Positions 8,788-17,643 of a stretch of 24,765 bases of DNA are shown one piece after another (position 1 is the first letter of the stretch; each line of letters begins with the position of its first letter). Origin of the DNA: Deltaproteobacteria bacterium (GTDB taxonomy: Bacteria > Desulfobacterota > DSM-4660 > Desulfatiglandales > HGW-15); NCBI GenBank assembly GCA_016932235.1, contig JAFGDF010000138.1, positions 1-24,765 on the forward strand. Direction: 5' to 3'. The notes beneath the pieces are model-generated. The model was given only the letters and a program-made list of their open reading frames with translations. It did not search any database and was not told where the DNA came from. The position numbers and the translations under genes are program-made.

Positions 8788-10181
8788 GCCTGTGATTCCT
8801 TTCTCCCGCCGTTTCGTTCAAAGTGCTGATGGGCCTGATACATGAATGTCCTTATGGCAGCCTCCCTGTTGGGCTGAAAAGTACCGTCGTATGAGGCATC
8901 CAGATATGGAACCCTCTTCCGGTTTAGGACGGGCTTGATGATCGCAGAGGTCATGGTACTGGGCATGCACGTAAACGGGTAAACATTCACCACACCGTTG
9001 TAACCGGCATGCACATATTCCATTATCGCTGAAATACTCAGGCATGTCTCCGTGCCGATATCAAAATTGAAGAGATCATCTTCTTTCAGAATATCTTCCA
9101 GGTGTCCGACCCTGTGATCCTCCCGGAGGTCAATAATAGATCCCACCCTGTTATAAACCTTTTCTTGCTTTGACTGTTGATACCAGAGCTCTCCTCCGTG
9201 CCTGATAAACTTTTTCAGATTATTTATCAAATCTTTCAACCTTAACTGCCTAAGGTTATACCTTAATCCGGTCCGGGCCTCCCTGAAACGCTCATAGGCG
9301 ATAAAGTTGAGCCATTCCGCTATGGACGCATTCACCACTTCCGCACCATGTCTCTCAAGCGATCGTATCAGGTCCTGGTTAGATTTGACATGGGTCCTGA
9401 GGTATATCTCACCCACAATGCCTATTATGGGCTTGGGAGGAATATCCCGATCAATAATTTCTTTCCCCTCAATAATGATCTCATCCAATTCATTGAGAAT
9501 TTTATCATATCCGTTTGCAGCACCGTATTTTTCAAAAGCGCCCGCCATGTTTCTCATGGCCTTTTCAATAAATTCATCAGCCGCACCCTTTTCTCTTTCA
9601 TAAGGCCTTATCCTCCACAAAAGCCTATCAAGTATATCCCCGACAATAACGGACAAAAATCCCACTTTTCGAAAATCGCGGCTTTTTCCATCCTCCAGCA
9701 TGCCTTCAAGGGAATATGAGTCATCTGTTGAGAGGGAGCCTATTTTTAGGTCCTTCAATCCAGGAATGGTATCGAGAACGATCCGCTGATACTTGTTGTA
9801 CATGCCGAAACGGCAGGGGCCACCGGCGTGCGGCATAAAATACACATAATTCTCAGGGTTAAAGTATTTTCCCAGTCTTGCCTTTTCCAGATTCATAAAA
9901 TAAAGTATATCCCCCATGGTCACCTGGCAGGGGTAACACTCCTTGCCCGAGGTGAACTCTTTTCCCAGATCAAGGCCCCTATAGGTGTCCATGATCACGG
10001 CGTTGATCCCGAATCCCCTGAAGGTCCCGGCAAGTAGATTAGAACCTATTCGATTCATTTCAGGGATAAGGAAGATCTTATCCTTCAGATCAAATCTCCC
10101 TATGTTTTCCGAGAGACTCTGAAAGATTCTGGAGGGGCGCAGGACTTCGTCAGTCAGGGTACTATTGCTGTCTGTTTCCAT
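8784..10181 (-). CDS. COG3581/HgdB-like partner of the split activase (2-hydroxyacyl-CoA dehydratase-related protein)
   Basis: 465 residues. The conserved cysteines are in E-C-Y-P-C (C82, C85), G-G-P-C-R (C123), E-T-C (C380) and P-F-T-C-M-P (C405), and a G-I-V-G-E-I-Y motif lies near 254-260. The same order of landmarks occurs in the C-terminal part of the 1437-residue protein (N-E-I-C-Y-P, G-A-Q-C-R, G-I-V-G-E-I-Y, P-F-G-C), so the two are homologous. This group is related to the cluster-binding subunits of 2-hydroxyacyl-CoA dehydratases and double-cubane proteins and would accept electrons from the activase. The ATG overlaps the end of the 1024-residue activase gene by 20 nt, and the gene's stop overlaps the start of the small membrane protein gene, which implies an obligate set. 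The substrate is not predictable. It is also often annotated as a hypothetical nucleotide-binding protein. Confidence 0.8.
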   Translation of the reverse strand: METDSNSTLTDEVLRPSRIFQSLSENIGRFDLKDKIFLIPEMNRIGSNLLAGTFRGFGINAVIMDTYRGLDLGKEFTSGKECYPCQVTMGDILYFMNLEKARLGKYFNPENYVYFMPHAGGPCRFGMYNKYQRIVLDTIPGLKDLKIGSLSTDDSYSLEGMLEDGKSRDFRKVGFLSVIVGDILDRLLWRIRPYEREKGAADEFIEKAMRNMAGAFEKYGAANGYDKILNELDEIIIEGKEIIDRDIPPKPIIGIVGEIYLRTHVKSNQDLIRSLERHGAEVVNASIAEWLNFIAYERFREARTGLRYNLRQLRLKDLINNLKKFIRHGGELWYQQSKQEKVYNRVGSIIDLREDHRVGHLEDILKEDDLFNFDIGTETCLSISAIMEYVHAGYNGVVNVYPFTCMPSTMTSAIIKPVLNRKRVPYLDASYDGTFQPNREAAIRTFMYQAHQHFERNGGRKESQA

Positions 10182-13100
10182 TTATCTTGCTCACGCTGTT
10201 TTCAATGACGTTTTTAAAAGCCTCGAGTCTTGTCATGACACCCGCAACTGCGCTGTGCTCATCTAGCTCAAGAATCAGATAAGGTTTATGTGCCATGATG
10301 TATCGATAGAAATGCTCCAGGAATGAGTCCGCCCCGCAGCTGAAATTAGTCAAGTGAAGGCCGAAAAAATTAGGTTGGCCCGCTATAATCTTTGCTGTCC
10401 TGAGTATCCTGGCGCCTAATCCCCAGTACATATCAGGAAAGTCCGAAAGATCCACTGAATCAACATCCAAGAAATCCATCGGGACCGCGGTAACGGATAT
10501 TTTTGACAGGTTCTGCCCGAGCCTCAGGTTCAGCCTCTCATCGTAAAGATTATACGGACGTCCGGTTACAATGACAACGGGCTCTTCAGGATCATGCCCT
10601 GCAAGTATCTCACGGCCCTTCCTATGCATTTCATTTAAAAAATTATCCTGTCTTTCCACCGCAAAATCTATTGCTTCTTTTATTTCGGATCTGTTTCGGC
10701 CTAATCTTTGAGAGACCTGCTCATCCAACTCCATGGCGAGTGTTTGAGGATCATGCCTTAAATGGACAACTGGGCTGAGGATATTATCCCTCTCCAGGTC
10801 AAGCGCCATCCTGACCATATAGTAGTTCCCCTGTACGAGGGGGCAGTAAAACCCGGCCTCATTCTTTCCTGGAGACGGCATGTCCACCATAACGGGAAGG
10901 AACATAAAACGTGTCTTTCCTCTCAACATCTTCACGTGGCCGTGAGAGACCTTTACGGGATAACAGGTCTCCGCGGTCATGGTCTCAATTCCAGATTCTG
11001 ATATTCGATTGTCGGTGGCTGGCGTGAGTACGAGCCTGTATCCAAGCTTATCAAAAAAATGGGCCCAAAAAACACCAGTCTGATGGGTATAGAGAGAATT
11101 CTGTATCCCTATCGTCGGCCTGCCTTCCATTTCCATCAACGGCTCATCACCGATAACCTCGTACAGCCCGGACATATATGTCTGCCAGATTGAATCCCTT
11201 AATTCAAAAAAATTCTCTTTTTTCTCTCCGGTCCCCCTCGTCAATTCGTATCTGCCGCATTCGCCGCCCCAGACACTTTTTCTTCCGTCAAAATCATATA
11301 TTTTCAGTTTACACTGATTATGGCAGTTCGGGTCTGCCCTGCAAACCTTTTCCTTGTAATTCATCCTGTCTTCTATGGCGCTTTTCAATCCGCGAAAAAT
11401 GCTTTTTCCTTTTCCTTCTGATTCCATCTTTCCCTTGATGATTATTGCCGCGCCGTAAGCTCCGAGCACCTCCCTGTGCATGGGGACGGAGAGACCACGA
11501 CCCAGGATATTTTCAAAGGCGGCTACGACCCCCTTGTTTAATGAGGGACCGCCTAAAAACATCACCTTCTTCCCGATTTTTCTCTTGCCCACAACCCTGT
11601 TGAGGTAATTATTGGCAATGGCGTAACATAATCCGGCGATGAGGTCCTTCTTCTGCGCTCCTTTCTGGTGATAGGATACAAGATCGGATTCCATAAATAC
11701 GGTGCACCTCTCGGCAAGTTTTATGGGGTTATCCGAAGAGAGGGCGATCTCCTGAAACTCACCGACTATATTTATTCCATACTTGTTTGCCAGCTCATGA
11801 AGGAAGCTGCCGGTCCCCGCGGCACAGACCTTGTTCATATCGAAATCTATGGGATAGGTATTATTAATATATATATATTTTGAATCCTGGCCTCCGATCT
11901 CGAATATTGTATCTATGGAAGGATCGATCTCCACAGCGCCTCTCGCGTGGGCCGTTATTTCATCAATTATGAGATCGGCGTTTAGAAAATCTCCCACGAC
12001 CGTTCTTCCTGAACCTGTCGTGGCGACACCCATGATCCGAATCATGCCGCCTATCCGGTCTTTTATTGTCTTGAGCAGTTCCTGTGTCACCTCAATGGGT
12101 TTTCCTCTGGTGTGAACATAGTCCTTGCAAACAATCTCACTTTTTTCATCAATCACCGCATACTTTGTTGTTGTTGAACCTATATCTATGCCCAGGTAAA
12201 CAGGAAGGTCCTTTCCCGTTATCGTTGCGCTTATCAGGTTCTCCTCATTAAAAAAGGTTTGCTTCAGGCAAAGCTTACCTGCAACAGGGAGTTCCCTTGT
12301 ATTCCTTTCCAGCATTTTCTCAGCAGCATCTTTAACAATAACACTGTTTTTAATCCCGTTTTCGAGCGCATGCAACGCAACCCCCAGAGCTCCAACTGAT
12401 GTGCTGTGCTCAGGGACGATCAAACCGGGAAAGTAATTCTTAAAGGCGCGAACCTGCAGTTCATTAAGAGAGAGTCCGCCGATAAACAGGATCGGTTCGT
12501 GAAGAACCCTGCTGGATACTATTGTGCTCATATAATTTCTTGCATTCCCCACATGCAATCCGAAGATGATATCCTCAAGGCGTTCCCCTTTATTTTGAAG
12601 ATGTATCATATCGGATTTGGTAAAAACAGTGCAACGGCAGGCAACGTTTGAAGGCTTTTCGCTCTTGAGACCCAGCGAGATAAAATCAGCCAGTATCTGG
12701 CCAATCCGGTCCTGCGAGATATTCTTTTCCTTAGAATATATTGATGTTGCAAGTCGCTGGGCCTGCTGATCGATGAATGAACCCGTTCCCGAAGCGCATG
12801 GCCCGTTTGTATTGAAAGATTCAAGCTCCCAGTCCAGTTTATCCGGATCATGATCATTCCCGCTATAGCTGATCTGAAAAAGAGCCGTATCCTGCCCTCC
12901 CATGCTTATAATCGTTCTTGCACCGGGCTTCAGGAAAAGAGATCCCAGCACCTGGCTGATAGTCTCAAACTCATAAAAACATCCGAATCTGCCGCTGATC
13001 TCATGTCCATGGTTACCGGTAAAGGCAACAGCCTTTATCTTTTCACCCCACTTCTCGTAGATCTCGTCGATTATCTTTATTGTCACCTCTTCTACCCTGC

Positions 13101-13236
13101 CCATGTGTCTCTTGTAAGGTGACTCATATATGATATTCTTTTCCCCATCAATAACCACACAGTTCACACTGATGGAACCAACGTCAATTCCCGCATAATA
13201 TCTTTCAGACTTTTCTTGTCTTGTTTCTATCATCAC
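10162..13236 (-). CDS. Acyl-CoA dehydratase activase-like protein with two HgdC/BadF ATPase modules and a DUF2229 module
   Basis: 1024 residues. Module 1 (about 13-292) starts with A-G-I-D-V-G-S-I and carries C147 and C202, 55 apart instead of the usual 39, because about 16 residues are inserted between them. Module 2 (about 346-602) starts with G-I-D-I-G-S-T-T-T-K and has C471/C511 for the shared [4Fe-4S] cluster. A Cys-rich linker follows (C632, C638, C642, C660), then the DUF2229-like module from about 706 (C758, C798, T-G-R-P-Y at 891-895, C967). It lacks the COG3581-like C-terminus, which is the next gene. The probable role is ATP-driven electron injection into that partner. The first start is GTG at 13236, with an ATG directly after it at 13233; neither has a strong ribosome-binding site. 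It follows the radical SAM gene by 62 nt in the same direction. Confidence 0.86.
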   Translation of the reverse strand: MMIETRQEKSERYYAGIDVGSISVNCVVIDGEKNIIYESPYKRHMGRVEEVTIKIIDEIYEKWGEKIKAVAFTGNHGHEISGRFGCFYEFETISQVLGSLFLKPGARTIISMGGQDTALFQISYSGNDHDPDKLDWELESFNTNGPCASGTGSFIDQQAQRLATSIYSKEKNISQDRIGQILADFISLGLKSEKPSNVACRCTVFTKSDMIHLQNKGERLEDIIFGLHVGNARNYMSTIVSSRVLHEPILFIGGLSLNELQVRAFKNYFPGLIVPEHSTSVGALGVALHALENGIKNSVIVKDAAEKMLERNTRELPVAGKLCLKQTFFNEENLISATITGKDLPVYLGIDIGSTTTKYAVIDEKSEIVCKDYVHTRGKPIEVTQELLKTIKDRIGGMIRIMGVATTGSGRTVVGDFLNADLIIDEITAHARGAVEIDPSIDTIFEIGGQDSKYIYINNTYPIDFDMNKVCAAGTGSFLHELANKYGINIVGEFQEIALSSDNPIKLAERCTVFMESDLVSYHQKGAQKKDLIAGLCYAIANNYLNRVVGKRKIGKKVMFLGGPSLNKGVVAAFENILGRGLSVPMHREVLGAYGAAIIIKGKMESEGKGKSIFRGLKSAIEDRMNYKEKVCRADPNCHNQCKLKIYDFDGRKSVWGGECGRYELTRGTGEKKENFFELRDSIWQTYMSGLYEVIGDEPLMEMEGRPTIGIQNSLYTHQTGVFWAHFFDKLGYRLVLTPATDNRISESGIETMTAETCYPVKVSHGHVKMLRGKTRFMFLPVMVDMPSPGKNEAGFYCPLVQGNYYMVRMALDLERDNILSPVVHLRHDPQTLAMELDEQVSQRLGRNRSEIKEAIDFAVERQDNFLNEMHRKGREILAGHDPEEPVVIVTGRPYNLYDERLNLRLGQNLSKISVTAVPMDFLDVDSVDLSDFPDMYWGLGARILRTAKIIAGQPNFFGLHLTNFSCGADSFLEHFYRYIMAHKPYLILELDEHSAVAGVMTRLEAFKNVIENSVSKINGNRQQ

Positions 13237-13298
13237 CGTTCAGCATCTAATGTTTTGAAAGCAGATCATGAACAATTTTAAAACACTATATTTAGAAA

Positions 13299-14216
13299 TT
13301 ATTTCAAGGCATAAAAAACATTCCCGGAGTGCTCTATGCTTTTAATCCTTCCCTTAATCAACAGCCCTTTCAGCAGACTTTCAACGTCCTCAAGAGGAAG
13401 ATTAATTACGCTTGAGATATCGACGGCGCTGACCGGTCTTCTCCTTGCCATCTCCAGTATGGCGGCTATATAAGATTCGTACTCTCCTCCTTCCTGCCTT
13501 AATTGCCTGCCGGTAATAATCTCCGCCTTATTTCCAAAGATTTCTTTTATTCTATCCATATGTTCTCTGTCGAGCGGCCGTGCGCTTGGATCTGATGGAG
13601 GACGGACCACCGTGTTCAACTGTATCTTCTCAGGAGATATCTCATCGATAATTTTTTTCAACCCGGTAATCTCATGTTCCGCATCATTCACACCCTTCAG
13701 GAGCACAACTTCGAGCCATAGAAGGCCATGATAGCTTTTTCTGAGCTTTTTCACCCCTTCGATAACCGTGGAAAGCACAAGTTCATGGTGGGGCCTGTGG
13801 ATCTTTCTATATGTATCCTCAAAGACGGTAGAGAATGTGGGAATAATAATATCAGCTGCCAGCAGACGTTCTCTTACCTCATCTTTCCATAATAAAGATC
13901 CGTTTGTCAGTACTGCCACTTTAGTTGCGGTCAGCTTCTTTATATGCTCAATGACTTTATCGATTTGAGAATAAAGCGTAGGCTCCCCGGATCCTGAAAG
14001 GGTAATCGTATCAGGGCGTGTTTTCTTTACCGCGGTCCCAAGCTCATCCAGAACATCTTTTAGCGGCACATACTGATCCGTGTCTATCGTCTTCACGGTT
14101 GTCCTGCCCACCTGACAATAAAGGCAGTCATAGGAGCAGGTTTTGGGTTTCACCAGGTCAACTCCCAGGGACAACCCGAGACGCCTTGATGGAACAGGGC
14201 CAAAAACGTATCTCAT
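13299..14216 (-). CDS. Radical SAM protein, COG0731/TYW1-like
   Basis: 305 residues. The radical SAM cluster motif CxxxCxxC is at C27, C31 and C34, preceded by the characteristic G-P-V-P-S-R-R-L-G start. The S-G-S-G-E-P-T motif (SAM binding) follows near residues 79-85. The last 55 or so residues look like a winged helix (D-I-S-S-V-I-N-L-P, then E-S-L-L-K-G-L). Proteins of this type are related to the wybutosine enzyme TYW1 but in bacteria their product is not established. It has a good GGAGG 8 nt before the ATG. It starts 18 nt after the polA stop and is followed by the activase, so the three genes probably share a transcript. A role in maturing or modifying something for the activase system is possible but unproven. 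Confidence 0.85.
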   Translation of the reverse strand: MRYVFGPVPSRRLGLSLGVDLVKPKTCSYDCLYCQVGRTTVKTIDTDQYVPLKDVLDELGTAVKKTRPDTITLSGSGEPTLYSQIDKVIEHIKKLTATKVAVLTNGSLLWKDEVRERLLAADIIIPTFSTVFEDTYRKIHRPHHELVLSTVIEGVKKLRKSYHGLLWLEVVLLKGVNDAEHEITGLKKIIDEISPEKIQLNTVVRPPSDPSARPLDREHMDRIKEIFGNKAEIITGRQLRQEGGEYESYIAAILEMARRRPVSAVDISSVINLPLEDVESLLKGLLIKGRIKSIEHSGNVFYALK

Positions 14217-14234
14217 GAAAAGTCCTCCATTATT

Positions 14235-16925
14235 TTAATGCGCTTCATCCCAGTTCTTGCCGTATGACATATCCACCTTTAGCGGCACATTCAAGGGATA
14301 TACTGTTTCCATCTCTTCCCTGATAATGGGCGTCACAATCTCCAATTCAGACTCAGGAACCTCGAAGACGAGCTCATCATGAACCTGCAGGAGCATCCTT
14401 GTCCTTGATCTGTCTTTATTCAGCCTGCGGTGTATCTGAACCATTGCCTTCTTGATAAGATCGGCCGCAGACCCCTGGATCGGGGTGTTGACCGCCATTC
14501 TCTCAGCTTCAGCACGAATCCTGAGATTGTCACTATTAATATCAGGGAGATATCTTCTCCTGTTTAACAGGGTAGTAACATAGCCGCGTTCCCTTGCCGT
14601 TTTTATTATCTCTTCCCTATATCTCGCCACACCCTTATGTCTCTCATAATATGAATCAATATATTTCTTTGCTGTCTTATTCTCTATCCTCAGTTCATCG
14701 GCCAGTTTTCTTGGACCCATTCCATAGATAATCCCAAAGTTTATGGCCTTGGCAATGCGCCTCATATCCTGCGTAACACCTCTTAAGTTCACACCCAGTA
14801 TCTCAGAGGCCGTCTGGGAATGAATATCTTCATCGTTCCTGAATGCGTTGATAAATGCTTCATCTCCTGAATAATGCGCAAAAAGCCGGAGTTCGACCTG
14901 GCTGTAATCAGCCGAAACCAACAGGTTCCCGTCATCCGGGATGAAACCTTTACGGATCTCCCTCCCTTCCTCTCCCCTTATGGGAATATTCTGAAGGTTC
15001 GGGTTACTGCTGCTTAAACGCCCTGTTGCCGTAACGGTCTGGTTAAATGATGTATGGACCCTTCCGGTAGACTCCTTAACCATCCTTACCAAAGCATCCA
15101 GGTACGTGGACTTTAGCTTTGATAATGTCCTGAACCTCAGAATAAGTTCCGCGATCCTGCTGCCGTCGGCTGCAAGTTTATTAAGGACTTTCACATCAGT
15201 TGAATAGGTTTTTGTTTTCGATGTCTTGTTATAAACCGGCAGATGGAGTTTCTCGAAAAGAACTGAACCGAGCTGTACCGGTGAGTTGATGTTGAATTCA
15301 GTGCCAGCTTCCCTATAAATTTCCTTCCTGATCATGTTTATTTGATCGGCAAAATCAATCGACATTTTATTAAAGAAACCGACATCAATCTTTATTCCCG
15401 CAAGCTCCATATCCATTAATACAGGGATCAGTTCCATCTCGAGATTGTAAAAGAGTTCATGATTCAAGTCCTCACGCAGACGGCTATCGAGGATGGACAT
15501 GAGCCTCAGGGTAATATCAGCGTCTTCGCATGAATATTCCATCGCGCTTTCCACACTAACCTGTGAAAAATTTATCTCCTCTTTCCCCTTCCCTGCCACT
15601 TCATGATAGGAAATCATTTTATGATTGAGATACTGCTGTGCGAGGTATTCAAGATTATGCTGTCTGAGGCCGGGATTTATGACATATGACGCGACCATGG
15701 TATCAAAATGGATACCACTCAAGTTGACTCCGTAACGTTTTAAAACCATGGCGTCATACTTGATATTCTGACCTACTTTCATTATCCCATGATCCTCCAG
15801 AACCGGCTTAAGCTCCCTGACCAATTCCACCGGGCTCATCTGTTCCGGCGCCCCAAGGTATAAGTGCCCGACAGGGATATAGAAAGCGCGTTTTTCTTCG
15901 AAACATAAAGATACCCCTACCAGTTCCGCATTAAGAGGATCAAGGCTGCTGGTTTCCGTGTCAAGACAGACCACCTTTTTATCTTTTATCTTCTCTATGA
16001 GGCCAAATACTTCTTCTCTGGACAGGCAAAGCCGATAATCACAATCCTTGGCATCCTTTCTATCGGCGAACATATCCCATAATCCGCGAAACTCGAGTTC
16101 CCGAAATATTTGGGTCAACTCTTCACCAGAAGGTTCCCCCACCCTTAAATCTTCGATCTCCTTTTCCAGAGGAACATGGCAGTCTATTGTGACCAGTTTT
16201 TTACTAAGAATCGCATCCTTGTAAGACTTTTCTAGGTTCTCCCTCAGTTTTTCACTCTCTATTTCATGAATGTGCTCAAAGACGTTTTCAAGGGTTCCGT
16301 ATTTTGCGATTAACCTTGCAGCAGTCTTCTCTCCCACACCAGGGACGCCCGGGATATTATCAGAGCTGTCACCGGAAAGTCCCATCAGATCTATAATCTG
16401 TTCCGGCTCCATCTGATAATCAGTGACGAAATTTTTATAATCAACATACTTATCCTTCATCGTATCCCACATGGCTATTCTGGGAGAAATTAGTTGCCTG
16501 AAATCCTTGTCTCCGGTTACCATTACGATTTTAAAACCTTCCCTCTCCGCCCTTTTCGCAATAGTCCCAATAATGTCATCTGCTTCATATCCTTCATGCT
16601 CCAATAAACTGACGCTCAGACCTTCTATAATCCTCCTTATATAGGGAAGTTGGATGACCATGTCATCTGGCATCGGGGGCCTGGTGGCCTTATATGCACT
16701 GTATAGCTTATGTCTGAAAGTCGGTCCCTTGAGATCCATGGCAATGGCCAAGTATCTTGGATTCTTTTCATCGAAAAGCTTCAGAATCATTTTTGTAAAG
16801 CCGAAAATCGCATTAGTGGGAAAACCCCTGGAATTGGAGAGGTTTCTTATGGCATGATATGCACGGTGGATATATGAACTTCCATCCACAAGATAAACGA
16901 TCTTTCTTTCTTGTATACCAGTCAT
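14235..16925 (-). CDS. polA: DNA polymerase I
   Basis: 896 residues, close to the usual 880-930. The N-terminal 5'-3' exonuclease/flap domain (about 8-290) has Y-L-V-D-G-S, Y-E-A-D-D and T-G-D-K-D-F plus the helix-hairpin-helix G-V-P-G-V-G-E-K-T-A. The 3'-5' proofreading domain is intact: D322-T-E324, N387/D391 and the Y-x-x-x-D pair Y464/D468. The polymerase domain carries motif A (D673 in S-A-D-Y-S-Q-V-E-L-R), motif B (R-R-I-A-K-A-I-N-F-G, about 722-731) and motif C (H849-D850-E851). It fills gaps and removes RNA primers in replication and repair. The ATG at 16925 has GAGAGG nearby upstream. It is followed closely by the radical SAM gene, so it is the first gene of a short leftward string; the link is probably only positional. 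Confidence 0.97.
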   Translation of the reverse strand: MTGIQERKIVYLVDGSSYIHRAYHAIRNLSNSRGFPTNAIFGFTKMILKLFDEKNPRYLAIAMDLKGPTFRHKLYSAYKATRPPMPDDMVIQLPYIRRIIEGLSVSLLEHEGYEADDIIGTIAKRAEREGFKIVMVTGDKDFRQLISPRIAMWDTMKDKYVDYKNFVTDYQMEPEQIIDLMGLSGDSSDNIPGVPGVGEKTAARLIAKYGTLENVFEHIHEIESEKLRENLEKSYKDAILSKKLVTIDCHVPLEKEIEDLRVGEPSGEELTQIFRELEFRGLWDMFADRKDAKDCDYRLCLSREEVFGLIEKIKDKKVVCLDTETSSLDPLNAELVGVSLCFEEKRAFYIPVGHLYLGAPEQMSPVELVRELKPVLEDHGIMKVGQNIKYDAMVLKRYGVNLSGIHFDTMVASYVINPGLRQHNLEYLAQQYLNHKMISYHEVAGKGKEEINFSQVSVESAMEYSCEDADITLRLMSILDSRLREDLNHELFYNLEMELIPVLMDMELAGIKIDVGFFNKMSIDFADQINMIRKEIYREAGTEFNINSPVQLGSVLFEKLHLPVYNKTSKTKTYSTDVKVLNKLAADGSRIAELILRFRTLSKLKSTYLDALVRMVKESTGRVHTSFNQTVTATGRLSSSNPNLQNIPIRGEEGREIRKGFIPDDGNLLVSADYSQVELRLFAHYSGDEAFINAFRNDEDIHSQTASEILGVNLRGVTQDMRRIAKAINFGIIYGMGPRKLADELRIENKTAKKYIDSYYERHKGVARYREEIIKTARERGYVTTLLNRRRYLPDINSDNLRIRAEAERMAVNTPIQGSAADLIKKAMVQIHRRLNKDRSRTRMLLQVHDELVFEVPESELEIVTPIIREEMETVYPLNVPLKVDMSYGKNWDEAH

Positions 16926-17042
16926 GGCCCTCTCGGTATTGTGATTTACAAACGTGGAAGACTCATTAGGGAGTAATCATCCACCCATGGGAGTCTGCCG
17001 GACTTTGTCCTGCATGCTTCTGAAGAAATATTTCAGGAAAGG

Positions 17043-17456
17043 CTATTTCTGACCGGTAGATTCCGGGGAAGTCTCTTCCCTCAGGAACCTTGGCACCTGG
17101 CCTGCCTTGAGAAAATCCGCAAATTCCAGCTCCGCAAAATTGAAATTCAGTTTCGGGAAAGGCGGAGCTTCCCATCTGGACCGAATCTCATCCATAGGAT
17201 ATTTCTCACTTTTCACTGTTTCCCTGGCAATCGCTACAGGACACGTGTTGGTCGTAAAGCCTATCCGGTTCCCGTCATTATCATAAATTATCTCGTCAAT
17301 AAACCAGCCCAGGTGCTTTCCGTTTATTCCATATACATGTTGTTCATCATACAGATAAGCGGTCGGAATTCCATTCCACAAATAGATCGTATGATGGTAA
17401 TCATTTGCAAAATAAGCGACCGAATTGCCGTCTTTGTCAAATAGTGTCTGTTCCAA
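17043..17456 (-). CDS. Small 4-fold beta-flower-type protein
   Basis: 137 residues. The first 70 residues carry short repeated beta units built on D-x-D/N-G-N, N-G-I-P-T-A-Y-L, I-N-G-K-H-L-G-W-F and D-N-D-G-N-R-I-G-F, as in the 4-fold beta-flower proteins. The rest is a polar tail without recognisable motifs. It has no signal peptide or membrane segment. The start is TTG at 17456: an AGGGGGTG element lies directly upstream at about 7-nt spacing and there is no alternative ATG in frame before the first repeat. It lies between rny and polA with gaps of about 187 and 117 nt. The biochemical role of the family is unknown; the family name is given from memory of the motif pattern. Confidence 0.65.
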   Translation of the reverse strand: MEQTLFDKDGNSVAYFANDYHHTIYLWNGIPTAYLYDEQHVYGINGKHLGWFIDEIIYDNDGNRIGFTTNTCPVAIARETVKSEKYPMDEIRSRWEAPPFPKLNFNFAELEFADFLKAGQVPRFLREETSPESTGQK

Positions 17457-17643
17457 AGAGCACCCCCTGAATTTTGATCATCAACAGCCGCATAACTGCC
17501 GGCGCGAGGAAGGCCCCAAAAGAGACCGGATCATATTTTTTAAAACATGAAGGCCATGAAATAGATAAAGTTGAGTTTACCATGTGTTTTTAATATTCCT
17601 TCATGCTGAGATAGTTAAGTACAGCCTGAATCAAGCCATGAGC

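Noticed and set aside
17457..17643. A 41-codon minus-strand frame starting with ATG upstream of the beta-flower gene
   Set aside because: It has no ribosome-binding site, overlaps the start of the next gene out of frame and has no recognisable feature.
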